Of a stretch of DNA of 64,000 nt, positions 1 to 10,000 are shown piece by piece. The first letter of the stretch is position 1, and the number at the start of each line of letters is the position of its first letter. Source of the stretch: Volucribacter psittacicida (GTDB lineage Bacteria > Pseudomonadota > Gammaproteobacteria > Enterobacterales > Pasteurellaceae); contig NZ_SMFT01000002.1 of NCBI RefSeq assembly GCF_004339025.1, positions 593,744 to 657,743 on the forward strand. Direction: 5' to 3'. The notes under the pieces were generated by a model, which was not told where the DNA came from, searched no databases, and saw nothing but the letters and a program-made list of their open reading frames with translations. Both the position numbers and the translations under genes were made by a program.

Positions 1-1
1 A

Positions 2-604
2 CGAGCCAGCGCTAAAGAAGCGAAAGGATTATTCTTTCTGCTTATTTTTATTGCCTTTCTATTGGTGCTATTTCTTAATCCTTATACCATTGCGTTATCT
101 TTTGTGGCGGCACTGTTAGCCATCATTTACCCCTTTATGAAACGCTACACACATTTACCTCAATTTTTTCTCGGTGCGGCATTTGGTTGGTCTATTCCGA
201 TGGCTTATGGGGCAACCATTGAGCATTTACCCTTAGAATGTTGGTTATTGTTTATTGCTAATATGGCTTGGACGGTCGCTTATGATACCCAATATGCCAT
301 GGTGGATCGTGATGATGATTTACGCATTGGGGTAAAATCTACCGCCATTTTATTTGCTCAATATGACAATAAAATTATTGCATTATTGCAATTCATCAGT
401 TTATTACTGTTAATCAGTATTGGTATTCTTGCCAAGTTACATTTTAGTTATTTCATTGGTTTAGGCATTGCAGCTTGTTGCTTTGTTTATCAATGTAAAA
501 TGACCAAATCTCGTGCCAGAGAGGCTTGTTTTAAGGCTTTCTTAAATAACAATTATTTTGGAATGTTGACCTTTATTGCCATTTTATTCGGTATTTTTTA
601 TTAA
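2..604 (+). CDS. ubiA: 4-hydroxybenzoate octaprenyltransferase, 3' part
   Basis: Integral membrane prenyltransferase that attaches the polyprenyl tail to 4-hydroxybenzoate in ubiquinone synthesis. The gene runs in from the left edge, so its N-terminal third is missing; the frame is open from base 2 ([12 protein letters not shown]...). The second aspartate-rich motif, [12 protein letters not shown], which binds Mg-diphosphate, is intact. Several hydrophobic helices follow, and the end [13 protein letters not shown] matches enterobacterial UbiA. No stop or frameshift is seen in the visible part. Confidence 0.95.
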   Translation, partial: RASAKEAKGLFFLLIFIAFLLVLFLNPYTIALSFVAALLAIIYPFMKRYTHLPQFFLGAAFGWSIPMAYGATIEHLPLECWLLFIANMAWTVAYDTQYAMVDRDDDLRIGVKSTAILFAQYDNKIIALLQFISLLLLISIGILAKLHFSYFIGLGIAACCFVYQCKMTKSRAREACFKAFLNNNYFGMLTFIAILFGIFY

Positions 605-731
605 TCTTGCATTGAAATTTCTATTTCTGAAACCATATATTCCCTTATAGCCATTTGCGTATAAACGCAGTAATGATTTTGATAAACATCATCTGTTTAT
701 CAAAAATGATATAACAAATAAAGGAAAAAGT

Positions 732-1262
732 ATGACAACAATCGTGAGTGTACGCCGTAACGGCAAAGTGGTTGTAGGTGGCGATGGGCAAGTTTCCCTA
801 GGAAATACCGTGATGAAAGGTAATGCTCGCAAAGTAAGACGACTTTATAACAATAAAGTGCTAGCAGGATTTGCTGGTGGGACAGCGGATGCCTTTACCT
901 TATTTGAACTGTTTGAGCGTAAATTGGAAATGCACCAAGGGCATTTATTAAAAAGTGCGGTGGAATTAGCCAAAGAATGGCGTACCGATCGAGCTTTACG
1001 CCGTTTAGAAGCCATGTTAATCGTTGCTGATGCGGAAGAATCATTGATTATCACAGGTAATGGTGATGTAGTACAACCTGAAAAAGATCAAATCTTAGCC
1101 ATTGGTTCTGGTGGCAATTATGCCTTATCTGCGGCACGTGCCTTAGTGGAAAATACCCAATTATCCGCACGAGATATTGTGGAAAAATCACTAAAAATTG
1201 CAGGGGATATTTGTGTTTACACCAATACCCACTTCACTATTGAAGAATTACCTAATGATTAA
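732..1262 (+). CDS. hslV: ATP-dependent protease subunit HslV
   Basis: Peptidase subunit of the HslUV (ClpQY) cytoplasmic protease, a proteasome-like dodecamer. The protein begins [20 protein letters not shown]; the Thr after Met is the catalytic nucleophile exposed when Met is removed. Its 176 residues are normal for the family. A good ribosome site (AAAGGAAAAAG) precedes the ATG. It lies 47 bases upstream of hslU in the usual heat-shock operon. Confidence 0.98.
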   Translation: MTTIVSVRRNGKVVVGGDGQVSLGNTVMKGNARKVRRLYNNKVLAGFAGGTADAFTLFELFERKLEMHQGHLLKSAVELAKEWRTDRALRRLEAMLIVADAEESLIITGNGDVVQPEKDQILAIGSGGNYALSAARALVENTQLSARDIVEKSLKIAGDICVYTNTHFTIEELPND

Positions 1263-1309
1263 TCCTGATTGGATAAGTTAACAAGTTTAGCAAATAAAAG
1301 GAAAAAACA

Positions 1310-2644
1310 ATGTCCGAAATGACCCCTAGAGAGATAGTTTCAGAATTAGATCAACATATTATCGGTCAAGCTGATGCCAAACGTGCTGTGGCGATTGCCT
1401 TAAGAAATCGTTGGCGTAGATTGCAATTACCTGATGCCTTACGCCATGAAGTTACCCCAAAAAATATCCTAATGATCGGGCCTACTGGGGTAGGTAAAAC
1501 AGAAATTGCACGCCGTCTAGCCAAATTAGCCAATGCCCCTTTTATTAAAGTAGAAGCAACCAAATTTACCGAAGTGGGCTATGTAGGTAAAGAAGTGGAT
1601 TCCATTATCCGCGATCTTACCGACAGTGCAATGAAATTAGTGCGTCAAACGGAAATTGAGAAAAACCGTTTTCGTGCGGAAGAAGCGGCGGAAGAACGCA
1701 TTTTAGATGCTTTGTTACCACCAGCCAAAAATCAATGGGGACAAGCAGAAGATACGGATAATCATAGCCATACTCGCCAAATTTTCCGCAAAAAATTGCG
1801 TGAAGGGCAATTAGATGACAAAGAAATTGATATAGAAGTCGCCGCAACCCCTTCCATGGGTGTTGAAATTATGGCACCCCCTGGTATGGAAGAAATGACG
1901 AATCAATTACAGTCTATGTTCCAGAATTTATCCAGTGGGCATACCAAAAAACGTAAAATGAAAATCAAAGATGCCTTAAAAGCATTGATTGATGATGAAG
2001 CAGCAAAATTGCTTAACCCTGAAGAATTAAAGGATAAAGCCATTGAAGCGGTTGAACAATATGGTATTGTTTTTATTGATGAAATTGACAAAATCTGTCG
2101 CCGAGGGGAGCATTCTGGTGCGGATGTTTCTCGTGAAGGGGTGCAACGAGATCTACTGCCTTTAGTGGAAGGATCAACGGTCAATACCAAACATGGAATG
2201 GTAAAAACTGATCATATTTTATTTATTTGTTCAGGGGCATTCCAAGTGGCTCGACCATCAGATTTAATCCCCGAATTACAAGGACGATTACCTATTCGCG
2301 TGGAATTATCCGCATTAACCGTTGGGGATTTTGAGCGTATCCTTACTGAACCTAATGCCTCTTTAACCGAACAATATATTGCGTTAATGGCAACCGAGGG
2401 CGTTAATATTGAGTTTAGCAAAGATGCTATTACGAAAATTGCCGAAGCCGCTTTCCATGTAAACGAAAAAACCGAGAATATCGGTGCGCGCCGTTTGCAT
2501 ACCGTAATGGAGCGTTTAATGGATAAAATTTCCTTTAATGCTAGCGATATGAATGGCGAAAAAGTCCTTATTGATGCCAATTATGTAAGCGAAGCGCTCG
2601 GCACTATTGTTGAGAATGAGGATTTAAGTCGTTTTATTTTATAA
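1310..2644 (+). CDS. hslU: ATP-dependent protease ATPase subunit HslU
   Basis: AAA+ unfoldase that feeds substrates to HslV. The Walker A motif GPTGVGKTE lies near residue 57, the pore motif GYVGKE near residue 90, Walker B (VFIDEIDK) near residue 250 and sensor-2 (GARRLHTV) near residue 390. The variable I domain lies between the pore motif and Walker B. Length 444 is normal. It is the second gene of hslVU, followed by a strong terminator built from two uptake signal sequences. Confidence 0.98.
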   Translation: MSEMTPREIVSELDQHIIGQADAKRAVAIALRNRWRRLQLPDALRHEVTPKNILMIGPTGVGKTEIARRLAKLANAPFIKVEATKFTEVGYVGKEVDSIIRDLTDSAMKLVRQTEIEKNRFRAEEAAEERILDALLPPAKNQWGQAEDTDNHSHTRQIFRKKLREGQLDDKEIDIEVAATPSMGVEIMAPPGMEEMTNQLQSMFQNLSSGHTKKRKMKIKDALKALIDDEAAKLLNPEELKDKAIEAVEQYGIVFIDEIDKICRRGEHSGADVSREGVQRDLLPLVEGSTVNTKHGMVKTDHILFICSGAFQVARPSDLIPELQGRLPIRVELSALTVGDFERILTEPNASLTEQYIALMATEGVNIEFSKDAITKIAEAAFHVNEKTENIGARRLHTVMERLMDKISFNASDMNGEKVLIDANYVSEALGTIVENEDLSRFIL

Positions 2645-2695
2645 TTTCTTATGGCGGCGATAATGTTTATCGCATAAAAAATTATTGAGAAATTG

Positions 2696-2730
2696 ACCGC
2701 ACTTATTGGATAAGTGCGGTTAGTTTTTTT
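2696..2730 (+). terminator. hslVU terminator built from an inverted pair of uptake signal sequences
   Basis: ACCGCACTT (2696-2704) and AAGTGCGGT (2712-2720) form a 9-bp stem with a 7-base loop, followed by a T run at 2723-2730. Inverted uptake signals used as terminators are a known habit of Pasteurellaceae. Confidence 0.85.
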
Positions 2731-2866
2731 AAAGTTTTGCACTATCCTTATTAAGACTTATACAAAAATTTACCCTCAAGCGAGATTAGTTAAAGCATAA
2801 AAGGTTATACTTTGGACAAATATAACCTTTAACCACAATGAAACTTATTTCTTATAGAAGGAAAGT

Positions 2867-3841
2867 ATGATGAAAAAAACACTTATTTTTGCTTTAATTG
2901 CCATGTTAATGGGCGGGCAAGTATTGGCAGATACGCCGACTACGGATAATCAAAATCCCGCTTGGTCAAAACAATATGGTGGTGCTGATAAAAGTTATGA
3001 TCAGCAGTTATTAACCTTGCGTGAGCAAATTGCCCCACGTTTTCAGCAATTAAGTTTTAAAGATGAAAAAACAGGGCGTACTATGGAATATAACCTTTAT
3101 ATTCCGAAAAACTACGATCCTAACCAACAATATCCTTTGGTGATGTTTATGGCGGACGCAAGCACTGTGGGGAAAGGCGTTAAAGCACCTTTAATGCAAG
3201 GTTATGGAGGGATTATTTGGGCAACCGATGAAGTGCAAGATAAACAACCGACCTTTGTGCTTGTTCCTGCTTATTCTGGGCCGCAGGCGGCGGTAAATGA
3301 TAATTGGCAAACCTCTGATGAGGTAGCAACAACCTTAGATTTATTAGAAAATGTGGTTTCTCGTTACAATATTGACCGTAATCGTTTATATACCACAGGG
3401 CAATCTATGGGCGGTATGATGTCGTTCTATTTTAATGCCACTCACCCTGATTTATTTGCGGCTTCATTGTTTGTGGGAAGCCAATGGGACGTGAATGTCT
3501 TAACACCTTTGGCAAAAGAAAAATTCTTCTATATTGTGTCCGCAGGTGATTCGAAAGCCTCAAAGGGGATGGCGGAATTAGGGCAATTATTTCATCAGCT
3601 CGGGGTAAAATATGGCGAAATTGAATTTTCTGCTAAGTTACCAGAGGTGGAACAAAATGCCAAAGTAGAGCAATTAATTGCCGAGGGCTATCCGATTAAT
3701 TTTGTGCAATTTACCGTAGGGAGTGTATTGCCAGAAAATATTGAGGTAAATAGTAAAGCTGGTGATCATATGTATTCTTTTGATTATGCTTATTTATTGC
3801 CAGCGGTAAGGGATTGGTTACTTGCTCAGAAGAAAAATTAA
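2867..3841 (+). CDS. secreted alpha/beta hydrolase (esterase/peptidase-like)
   Basis: A 324-residue exported hydrolase of unknown substrate. Residues 1-22 form a clear signal peptide ending VLADT, so the protein is probably periplasmic or secreted. The nucleophile elbow GQSMGG lies near residue 180. A candidate acid residue sits in SAGDSKA and the candidate catalytic His in GDHMYSFDY near residue 305, giving a full Ser-Asp-His set. The fold resembles poly(3-hydroxybutyrate) depolymerase or prolyl oligopeptidase-like enzymes. It stands alone, with its own ribosome site (GAAGGAAAG), between hslU and the convergent recQ. The class call is firm; the substrate is unknown. Confidence 0.75.
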   Translation: MMKKTLIFALIAMLMGGQVLADTPTTDNQNPAWSKQYGGADKSYDQQLLTLREQIAPRFQQLSFKDEKTGRTMEYNLYIPKNYDPNQQYPLVMFMADASTVGKGVKAPLMQGYGGIIWATDEVQDKQPTFVLVPAYSGPQAAVNDNWQTSDEVATTLDLLENVVSRYNIDRNRLYTTGQSMGGMMSFYFNATHPDLFAASLFVGSQWDVNVLTPLAKEKFFYIVSAGDSKASKGMAELGQLFHQLGVKYGEIEFSAKLPEVEQNAKVEQLIAEGYPINFVQFTVGSVLPENIEVNSKAGDHMYSFDYAYLLPAVRDWLLAQKKN

Positions 3842-3853
3842 TTTTACTGTTAT

Positions 3854-3872
3854 CGCCACCTCAATGGTGGCG
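3854..3872. terminator. hairpin between convergent hydrolase gene and recQ
   Basis: CGCCACC and GGTGGCG form a 7-bp GC-rich stem around a 5-base loop between two converging genes. The T run is weak on both sides, so its use as a terminator is likely rather than certain. Confidence 0.5.
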
Positions 3873-3959
3873 TTACCTCCCCCAAATCTGCCCATGAATA
3901 CGATGGATTTCCGCTTGATAGCCACCAGTTTGTCGTTTAAAGTTTCACATAAACTCACA

Positions 3960-5810
3960 TTATGCCGATTTATATTCCTGAATAATCGGAATAAACTGGC
4001 GAGCAAAGCGTTCTAATTTTCTTAGTCCAACGCCATTAATTTGTAGCATTTCTGCATCATTGGTAGGATAGAATTTTGCCATTTCTTGTAAGGTGGCATC
4101 ACTAAATACCACAAATGGTGGGATATTTTCGCGATCGGCAATTTGTTTGCGTAAAAAACGTAAACGGGCAAATAAATCTTTATTGTAGTTGTTAATGGTA
4201 GGTTTATTGGTTAATGCTGGGGTAATTTTAGCGGAAATACGTGGTACAGCTAATTCTAACGCCACGTCGCCACGCAAAACTGCTCGTGCATTACCTGCAA
4301 GTTGTAACACAGAATAGTGAGCGATATTTTGTTGTACTAAGCCTAAATGGATTAATTGGCGGATAACTGAAACCCAATATTCTTGCGAATATTCTTTACC
4401 AATTCCAAATACACTTAGTTGATCATGTCCAAAGCCTTTCAATTTTTGGTTTTGTAATCCTCGCAATACCGCAATAACATGGTGAATCCCAAAACGTTGC
4501 TCAAGACGGTAAATGGTAGAAAGGACTTTTTGTGCGTCAATTAGCCCATCATATTTTTTCGGTGGATCAAGGCAAATATCACAATTTTGACAAGGCGTTT
4601 GCCGATTTTCGCCAAAATAATTTAATAACACTAAACGGCGACAAGTTTGTGATTCGGCAAAGTCGCCCATAGCTTGTAATTTATGTTGCTCAATTTGACG
4701 TTGTTCTGTTTCGGGCTTTTCTAATAATACTTTTTGTAACCAAGCATAATCGGCAGGATCATAGAATAATACCGCTTCGGCAGGGAGGTTATCACGCCCT
4801 GCTCGCCCTGTTTCTTGGTAATAGGATTCAATGCTACGAGGGAGATCAAAATGTGCCACAAAACGCACATTAGATTTATTGATCCCCATACCAAAGGCGA
4901 TAGTTGCCACAATAACCTGTACATTATCACGTTGAAAAGCCCGCTGTACTTGCTCTCTTACCTGATTTTCCATACCAGCATGATAACCTGCTACGGCGAT
5001 GCCTCGTTGACGTAGAATTTCTGTTAATTTCTCTACTTTTTTACGGCTATTACAATAAATAATGCCACTTTTGCCCTTTTGTTGTTGGACAAAACGGCAA
5101 ATTTGTTCCATAGGCTTATATTTGTTGACAAGGGTATAGCGTATATTGGGACGATCAAAACTGCCAATATATAAATGAGGTTGTTGAAATTTTAATAACT
5201 GTAAAATATCCTGTCGGGTGGTTTTATCCGCTGTTGCGGTCAATGCCATAATGGGAATATGGGGAAAACAGCCTTTGAGTCCACCAAGTTGGCTATATTC
5301 TGGACGAAAATCATGCCCCCATTGGGAAATACAATGGGCTTCATCAATGGCGACAAAGCTCACTTGGCATTGTGAAATAAAATGGAAAAAACTTTGCGTC
5401 ATCACCTTTTCAGGGGAAAGATAAAGCAATTTTAGTTGACCTGAAATGGCTTTATTTTGCACCTGTTGTTGCTGTTCAAAGGTTTGACTTGAATTCAGGT
5501 AATCCGCTTCAATACCATTTGCCAAAAGCTGATCCACTTGGTCTTTCATTAAGGAAATCAATGGTGAAATGACGAGCGTTAATCCCGAAAAACATAAGGC
5601 TGGGATTTGATAACAAAGGGATTTTCCATTGCCTGTCGCCATAATGATTAGGCTATCTTGCCCCGCTAATGTTGCTTCAATAACCTCTTGTTGCCCTTGG
5701 CGAAAGGATTGATAACCGAATACCTGTTGTAACACTTGAAGTGCGGTGTCTTTTGCAAAAATTTTTGGATTTTGCACCGCACTTTGCGCTGTTTCTTGAT
5801 TAGAAGACAT
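3960..5810 (-). CDS. recQ: ATP-dependent DNA helicase RecQ
   Basis: 3'-5' superfamily 2 helicase of the RecF recombination route. Seen in order: N-terminal helicase core with Walker A (ATGNGKS, near residue 60), DEAH box in AIDEAHCISQWGHDFRPEY, motif VI (QETGRAGRD), then the Zn-binding cysteines (C...CQNCDIC), the winged helix and a C-terminal HRDC domain. Length 616 is typical. Walker A reads GNGKS, whereas most RecQ proteins that I recall have GGGKS; the essential Lys and Ser remain. The start overlaps the end of pldA by 11 bases, so the two are probably cotranscribed. Confidence 0.96.
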   Translation of the reverse strand: MSSNQETAQSAVQNPKIFAKDTALQVLQQVFGYQSFRQGQQEVIEATLAGQDSLIIMATGNGKSLCYQIPALCFSGLTLVISPLISLMKDQVDQLLANGIEADYLNSSQTFEQQQQVQNKAISGQLKLLYLSPEKVMTQSFFHFISQCQVSFVAIDEAHCISQWGHDFRPEYSQLGGLKGCFPHIPIMALTATADKTTRQDILQLLKFQQPHLYIGSFDRPNIRYTLVNKYKPMEQICRFVQQQKGKSGIIYCNSRKKVEKLTEILRQRGIAVAGYHAGMENQVREQVQRAFQRDNVQVIVATIAFGMGINKSNVRFVAHFDLPRSIESYYQETGRAGRDNLPAEAVLFYDPADYAWLQKVLLEKPETEQRQIEQHKLQAMGDFAESQTCRRLVLLNYFGENRQTPCQNCDICLDPPKKYDGLIDAQKVLSTIYRLEQRFGIHHVIAVLRGLQNQKLKGFGHDQLSVFGIGKEYSQEYWVSVIRQLIHLGLVQQNIAHYSVLQLAGNARAVLRGDVALELAVPRISAKITPALTNKPTINNYNKDLFARLRFLRKQIADRENIPPFVVFSDATLQEMAKFYPTNDAEMLQINGVGLRKLERFARQFIPIIQEYKSA

Positions 5811-6654
5811 TGTTTAATGAAATACCAATCCCAATACGTTGAATATTGCGATTATAATCAATTAACGATTCACCATAACCGCCGTAATATTGCGTATAAA
5901 AACGGATATATTTGGTAATAGGATAACTATACGCCACTTCTAATCCGCCTTTATTATAGCGAGGGTTATAATGCCCCGTAAATTTGATCTGATGTTTGTG
6001 ATATTGATAACCCACAGACAAATCAAAGTAACCACGATAATGCGTAATATCAGGATTATCATCGTCTTCAGATTTTTCAGGAATACGCCACCAAGGTTTT
6101 ATTTCCACAATCCAGTTTCCCTTTGAGGCAGAAGCACGAGCATATAAGCGATTCCAACTGCGAGATTTTAATTGTTCATCGCTCTTACCATTGGATTGAT
6201 GATTAAATCCTGTTTCCACATCATTTAATGTCCAACCAAAAGGCAAGGTATAATTGGTTGCCCAAGCGAGAAAAAGTTGCGGTTCATAATTGGTTTCACG
6301 AAATGGCGAGGAATTTGCTGTATTACTTAACTGGAACCAAGAACGTTGCGTATAAGAGCCTGCCAATACCGAATTTTCACCCAAAATATGCCGCCAAATA
6401 GGTAAGGCTAAACTAATTTGAAATTTCACTTCATCATGTTTCATATCCTTTTGATCATAGAAATTTCCATTGGAAAAGGTTTCCATTAAATAATTTTGAT
6501 CATAGGCGGTTAATCCAATCATATTATCTGAACGAGGCAACAATAATAATTCTGTTTTACTTTTATAAGGTTGCCAGCCATTGTCCGCACTATTGGCAAA
6601 CAATAAGGAGGGGCTGAGTAATACGAGTAAAAATAAGGCTAATGTTTTTCGCAT
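5800..6654 (-). CDS. pldA: outer membrane phospholipase A
   Basis: Outer membrane beta-barrel that hydrolyses phospholipids misplaced in the outer leaflet, helping to keep lipid asymmetry. A signal peptide covers residues 1-20. The active-site stretch NHQSNGKSD carries the catalytic His and Ser of OMPLA, and the C terminus ends in phenylalanine (LNNVF) as expected of a barrel protein. Length 284 is normal. It is upstream of and overlaps recQ, the same pairing as in enterobacteria. Confidence 0.95.
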   Translation of the reverse strand: MRKTLALFLLVLLSPSLLFANSADNGWQPYKSKTELLLLPRSDNMIGLTAYDQNYLMETFSNGNFYDQKDMKHDEVKFQISLALPIWRHILGENSVLAGSYTQRSWFQLSNTANSSPFRETNYEPQLFLAWATNYTLPFGWTLNDVETGFNHQSNGKSDEQLKSRSWNRLYARASASKGNWIVEIKPWWRIPEKSEDDDNPDITHYRGYFDLSVGYQYHKHQIKFTGHYNPRYNKGGLEVAYSYPITKYIRFYTQYYGGYGESLIDYNRNIQRIGIGISLNNVF

Positions 6655-6679
6655 AAAAGATCCTATTGACTATCGTCAT

Positions 6680-6994
6680 TTAAGCGGCGATAAATTTGAC
6701 AGTTTCACCATGGGCGGCACAGGCTTGTTCCAAACAATGCCAAAAGGTTTCGCCATCACTATTAATCCATTGTTGATTTTGATAAGCAAAATGTAAACCA
6801 CCTAAGCGGCTAGCTAACCAAAGTTCTAACATAGGTTCTTGTTTATTAATGATAATTTGGCTGCGATCCGCAAAGGTAATGGAAAATACCGCCCCTTGTG
6901 TATCACAATCCACATCACAATCTTGAGCCTCTAATTGTTGCTCAATCTCCGCCCATACTTTTTCAATATTGTTATGATATTCTGCTAAATTCAT
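6680..6994 (-). CDS. cyaY: frataxin-like iron donor CyaY
   Basis: Small acidic cytoplasmic protein that modulates iron-sulphur cluster assembly. The 104 residues contain the acidic first helix (EIEQQLEAQDCDVDCD), the central strands (ITFADRSQIIINKQ) and the conserved PMLELWLASRLGG segment typical of frataxins. It lies just upstream of pldA on the same strand, separated by about 25 bases. Confidence 0.92.
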   Translation of the reverse strand: MNLAEYHNNIEKVWAEIEQQLEAQDCDVDCDTQGAVFSITFADRSQIIINKQEPMLELWLASRLGGLHFAYQNQQWINSDGETFWHCLEQACAAHGETVKFIAA

Positions 6995-7360
6995 TTTCTT
7001 TCCTCATCGTCATTACCAAAAATTGGCAAAGATTATAGTGATTTTTTGCTAACTATGCAGTAAAAATTCATCAATAGCCTAGAATTTTAATTTTCAAAAA
7101 AAGAAAAAATTTTTTCAAAACGTACCGCACTTTTTCATCAACACAAGTTTTCATAAAAACACAAAATAATGAAAAATAAATAGAATTTATTACTAAAAAA
7201 GTAAATCAATATATTAATTGCATTTGTTAATGTATTGACTAAAAACAAAAATACTTCAAATGATAATAATTCTTGAAAAAGTATTGAGAATAACTCTTAT
7301 TAGTGATAATGTTATTTCAATTTTTTATAAGAATCACCCAAAACTTAAGGAAATGACTAT
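6995..7360. other. 366-base AT-rich intergenic region, cyaY and fepA promoters
   Basis: Divergent promoter region between cyaY (leftward) and the FepA-like receptor (rightward). It is very AT-rich, has one uptake signal (ACCGCACTT near 7126) and Fur-box-like sequence in its right third. No RNA gene or ORF was recognised. Confidence 0.6.
7257..7318 (+). promoter_or_regulatory. cluster of Fur-box-like sequences upstream of fepA
   Basis: Three overlapping matches to the GATAATGATAATCATTATC type of Fur site lie before the receptor: AAATGATAATAATTCTTG (from 7258), TTGAGAATAACTCTTATTA (from about 7284) and TAGTGATAATGTTATTTC (from 7300). This suggests iron repression of the receptor. Confidence 0.65.
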
Positions 7361-9511
7361 ATGAAATTGACAAAAAGTAAGTTGTCCGTTGCCATTTTGC
7401 TGGCGACAACGCCCTTTGCTTATGGCGAAGAAAGCACACAATTAGAAGAAATTACCGTTACCGCTGAACAACAGCTAAAACAATCTCTGGGAGTAAGCCA
7501 ATTACCAGCCAAAGAAATTGAAAAAGTGGCGGTGGTTAATGATGTTTCGGATTTAGTGCGTAAAATGCCGGGTGTGAACTTAACCAGTAACTCAGCTAAT
7601 GGTGAGAGAGGAAACGCTCGTCAAATTGATATACGTGGTATGGGACCTGAAAATACCTTAATCTTAGTTGATGGTCGCCCAATTACTTCACGTAACTCTG
7701 TGCGTTATAGCTGGCGTGGGCAACGTGATACTCGAGGGGATTCAAATTGGGTACCTGTAGAAGATGTTGAATCTATCGAAGTTTTAAGAGGCCCTGCGGC
7801 AGCCCGTTATGGATCTGGCTCTATGGGTGGTGTAGTCAATATCATAACTAAGAAAGCAACTGATGAATTTAAAGGTTCAATTACTTATTACACTAACCAA
7901 CCTGAGGATAGTAAAGAGGGTGCGACCAATCGTGTGGGCTTCAATCTTTCTGGACCTCTAGCTCAAGACAAACTCTATTTCCGTTTATATGGTAATTGGA
8001 ATAAAACTCAGGCTGATGCGTTAGATATTAATGGCAGCGACAGTACGATTATCGCAGGACGAGAAGGGGTAAGAAACAAAGATATTGCAGGGCAATTAAG
8101 TTGGAAAATTGATCCTCGCCAACGGGTAGATTTAGATATCAGTTACAGTCGTCAGGGGAATATTTTTGCGGGCGACTCACAAAACAGCAATATGTCTGTT
8201 TCTGATGCAGAAAAACTCTATAAATCCGAAACCAATCGTATGTATCGCCAAAGCTATGCGGTTACCCATAATGGTGATTGGGATTGGGGAACAACCAAAT
8301 TTGTCGCACAATTTGATCGCACCACCAATAGCCGTTTAAAAGAGGCATTGGCTGGTGGACCTGAGGGGCGTATTAATTCTGATGAATATTTAGATAGTGT
8401 CTTAAAAACCTCACGTTTAGCCTTTGAAACCAGTATTCCTTTTCATTTAGCCGTACCTAATGTTGTGACACTCGGCGCTGAATTTAGCCACGATAGTTTA
8501 GATGATCCAGCCTCTATAGCGGGACAATCCTTAGCTTCGGGGGCTAATTTCACTCGTTATACAGGGGTTAGTCGAGGCAAACAATCACAAGATAATTTTT
8601 CTGCCTTTATTGAAGATAATATCTTAATAAGCGATCAATTTAATCTCATTCCGGCTTTACGTTTTGACCATAATAGCCGTTCAGGTAGTAAAATCAGTCC
8701 TGCGTTAAATGCGTTCTACTATATTACCGATAATCTTACCCTGAAAGGAGGGATTGCTCAGGCATATAAAGCACCAAATCTCTATCAAAGCACCGAGGGT
8801 TATTTACTCTACACACGTGGTAACGGCTGTCCATTACAGTCATCAGGTTCTATTACATCTTGTTATTTAATGGGAAATGCCAATCTCAAACCTGAAACCA
8901 GCTGGAATAAAGAAATCGGTTTAGAATATAGCTATGCTGACTGGAAAGCCTCTTTAGCTTATTTCCACAATGATTATCGTAATAAAATTGCAGCAGGAAC
9001 AACCATTTTAGAAACCGTTAATGGACACAATTTATTACAATGGGAAAATATCCCTAAAGCGGTAGTCTCAGGGCTTGAAGGGAACTTAACCATTCCATTG
9101 ATTAGTGATGTATTAACTTGGACAAATAACTTTACCTATATGATTGAGAGTAAAGATAAATCGACAGGTAACCCACTATCCATTATTCCAAAATATACCA
9201 TTAATACTTTCTTAGATTGGCAAATTAATGAAAAATGGGATACTCAGCTTAATGCCACTTTCTACGGTCGCCAAAAACCTCGTCAGTATGCTGAAAATAA
9301 TACTGAAAGTAGAAATGGCTTATCCACAAGAGTGGTGGGATCTTATACTTTGGTGGGTTGGAATACGGGCTATCAATTTAATAAAAACCTCAGTGTTCGT
9401 GTAGGAATTTCAAACCTATTCAATAAGAAACTTTATCGTGCAAACGATGGAGCAAGTACTTATAACGAACCAGGACGTGCTTATTATGGAAGGGTAACGG
9501 TTTCGTTCTAA
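7361..9511 (+). CDS. fepA: TonB-dependent ferric enterobactin receptor, FepA-like
   Basis: Outer membrane gated channel for a ferric catecholate siderophore, driven by TonB. Signal peptide residues 1-22; TonB box EEITVTAEQ near residue 30; plug domain with DIRGMGPENTLILVDG and RGPAAARYG; then a 22-strand barrel ending in phenylalanine (VTVSF). Many stretches match E. coli FepA, such as the loop before WVPVEDVESIEVLRG and the segment YKAPNLYQ, so the substrate is probably enterobactin or a related catecholate. No periplasmic or inner membrane siderophore transport gene lies nearby, so it is an orphan receptor here. Fur-like sites precede it and an IS remnant follows. Confidence 0.9.
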   Translation: MKLTKSKLSVAILLATTPFAYGEESTQLEEITVTAEQQLKQSLGVSQLPAKEIEKVAVVNDVSDLVRKMPGVNLTSNSANGERGNARQIDIRGMGPENTLILVDGRPITSRNSVRYSWRGQRDTRGDSNWVPVEDVESIEVLRGPAAARYGSGSMGGVVNIITKKATDEFKGSITYYTNQPEDSKEGATNRVGFNLSGPLAQDKLYFRLYGNWNKTQADALDINGSDSTIIAGREGVRNKDIAGQLSWKIDPRQRVDLDISYSRQGNIFAGDSQNSNMSVSDAEKLYKSETNRMYRQSYAVTHNGDWDWGTTKFVAQFDRTTNSRLKEALAGGPEGRINSDEYLDSVLKTSRLAFETSIPFHLAVPNVVTLGAEFSHDSLDDPASIAGQSLASGANFTRYTGVSRGKQSQDNFSAFIEDNILISDQFNLIPALRFDHNSRSGSKISPALNAFYYITDNLTLKGGIAQAYKAPNLYQSTEGYLLYTRGNGCPLQSSGSITSCYLMGNANLKPETSWNKEIGLEYSYADWKASLAYFHNDYRNKIAAGTTILETVNGHNLLQWENIPKAVVSGLEGNLTIPLISDVLTWTNNFTYMIESKDKSTGNPLSIIPKYTINTFLDWQINEKWDTQLNATFYGRQKPRQYAENNTESRNGLSTRVVGSYTLVGWNTGYQFNKNLSVRVGISNLFNKKLYRANDGASTYNEPGRAYYGRVTVSF

Positions 9512-9551
9512 TATTAGATGAAGGGATAGGTAACTAGCCTTATTATTTTAA

Positions 9552-9935
9552 GGGATTGACTAGATAACTGACAAATTTCCTACTTAGGATACAATAGTCC
9601 AATGAGAAAAAGTCGTCTAAGTCCGTATAAACAATACAAACTTATTGAACTTTTTATGGCAGGCATTACGGCACGAACAGCCGCTGAACTCGTGAATGTT
9701 AATAAAAATGCAGCAGTCTTTTATTTTCATCGCTTACGCTTATTCATTTATCAGTGGCGCTTGTAGGGCAAACTAAGATGTAGCACAGCAAGTAAAGTCG
9801 CTGTATTCGGGCTTTTGAATAATAATAGTATAAAGTTTATACCGTTGTTGTCCCTAATACAAAATCAGCGATATTACTGCCGATTATTCGAGAAAAAGTA
9901 AAACTTGATAGTATTGTTTACACCTATCTAAAATT
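9552..9935 (+). mobile_element. decayed IS1016-type insertion sequence
   Basis: A remnant that starts with a candidate terminal repeat (GGGATTGACTAGATAACTGAC) about 50 bases before the transposase start and fades out before the glpX terminator. The right end could not be recognised, so the element is truncated or worn down. Confidence 0.7.
9602..9931 (+). pseudogene. IS1016-family (IS1595 superfamily) transposase remnant
   Basis: The open frame from 9602 gives MRKSRLSPYKQYKLIELFMA..., the helix-turn-helix start of IS1016 transposases, through AAELVNVNKNAAVFYFHRLRL, and stops after 54 codons. The central part with the first catalytic Asp (normally DESYFGG) is deleted. Downstream pieces are still readable in shifted frames: SKVAVFGLL, then VYTVVVPNTKSAILLPIIRE followed by KVKLDSIVYT. 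So there has been an internal deletion plus at least one frameshift, and the element cannot move by itself. Confidence 0.85.
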
Positions 9936-9936
9936 T

Positions 9937-9983
9937 ACCGCACTTTGGAGTACAAAAAAGCATAATCCCCTCCCAAGTGCGGT
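9937..9983. terminator. inverted pair of uptake signals after glpX
   Basis: ACCGCACTT (9937-9945) and AAGTGCGGT (9975-9983) face each other with a 29-base loop just beyond the glpX stop. This may end glpX transcription; the long loop makes it a weaker terminator than the one after hslU. Confidence 0.5.
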
Positions 9984-10000
9984 CTATTTTCAGAAAATTT

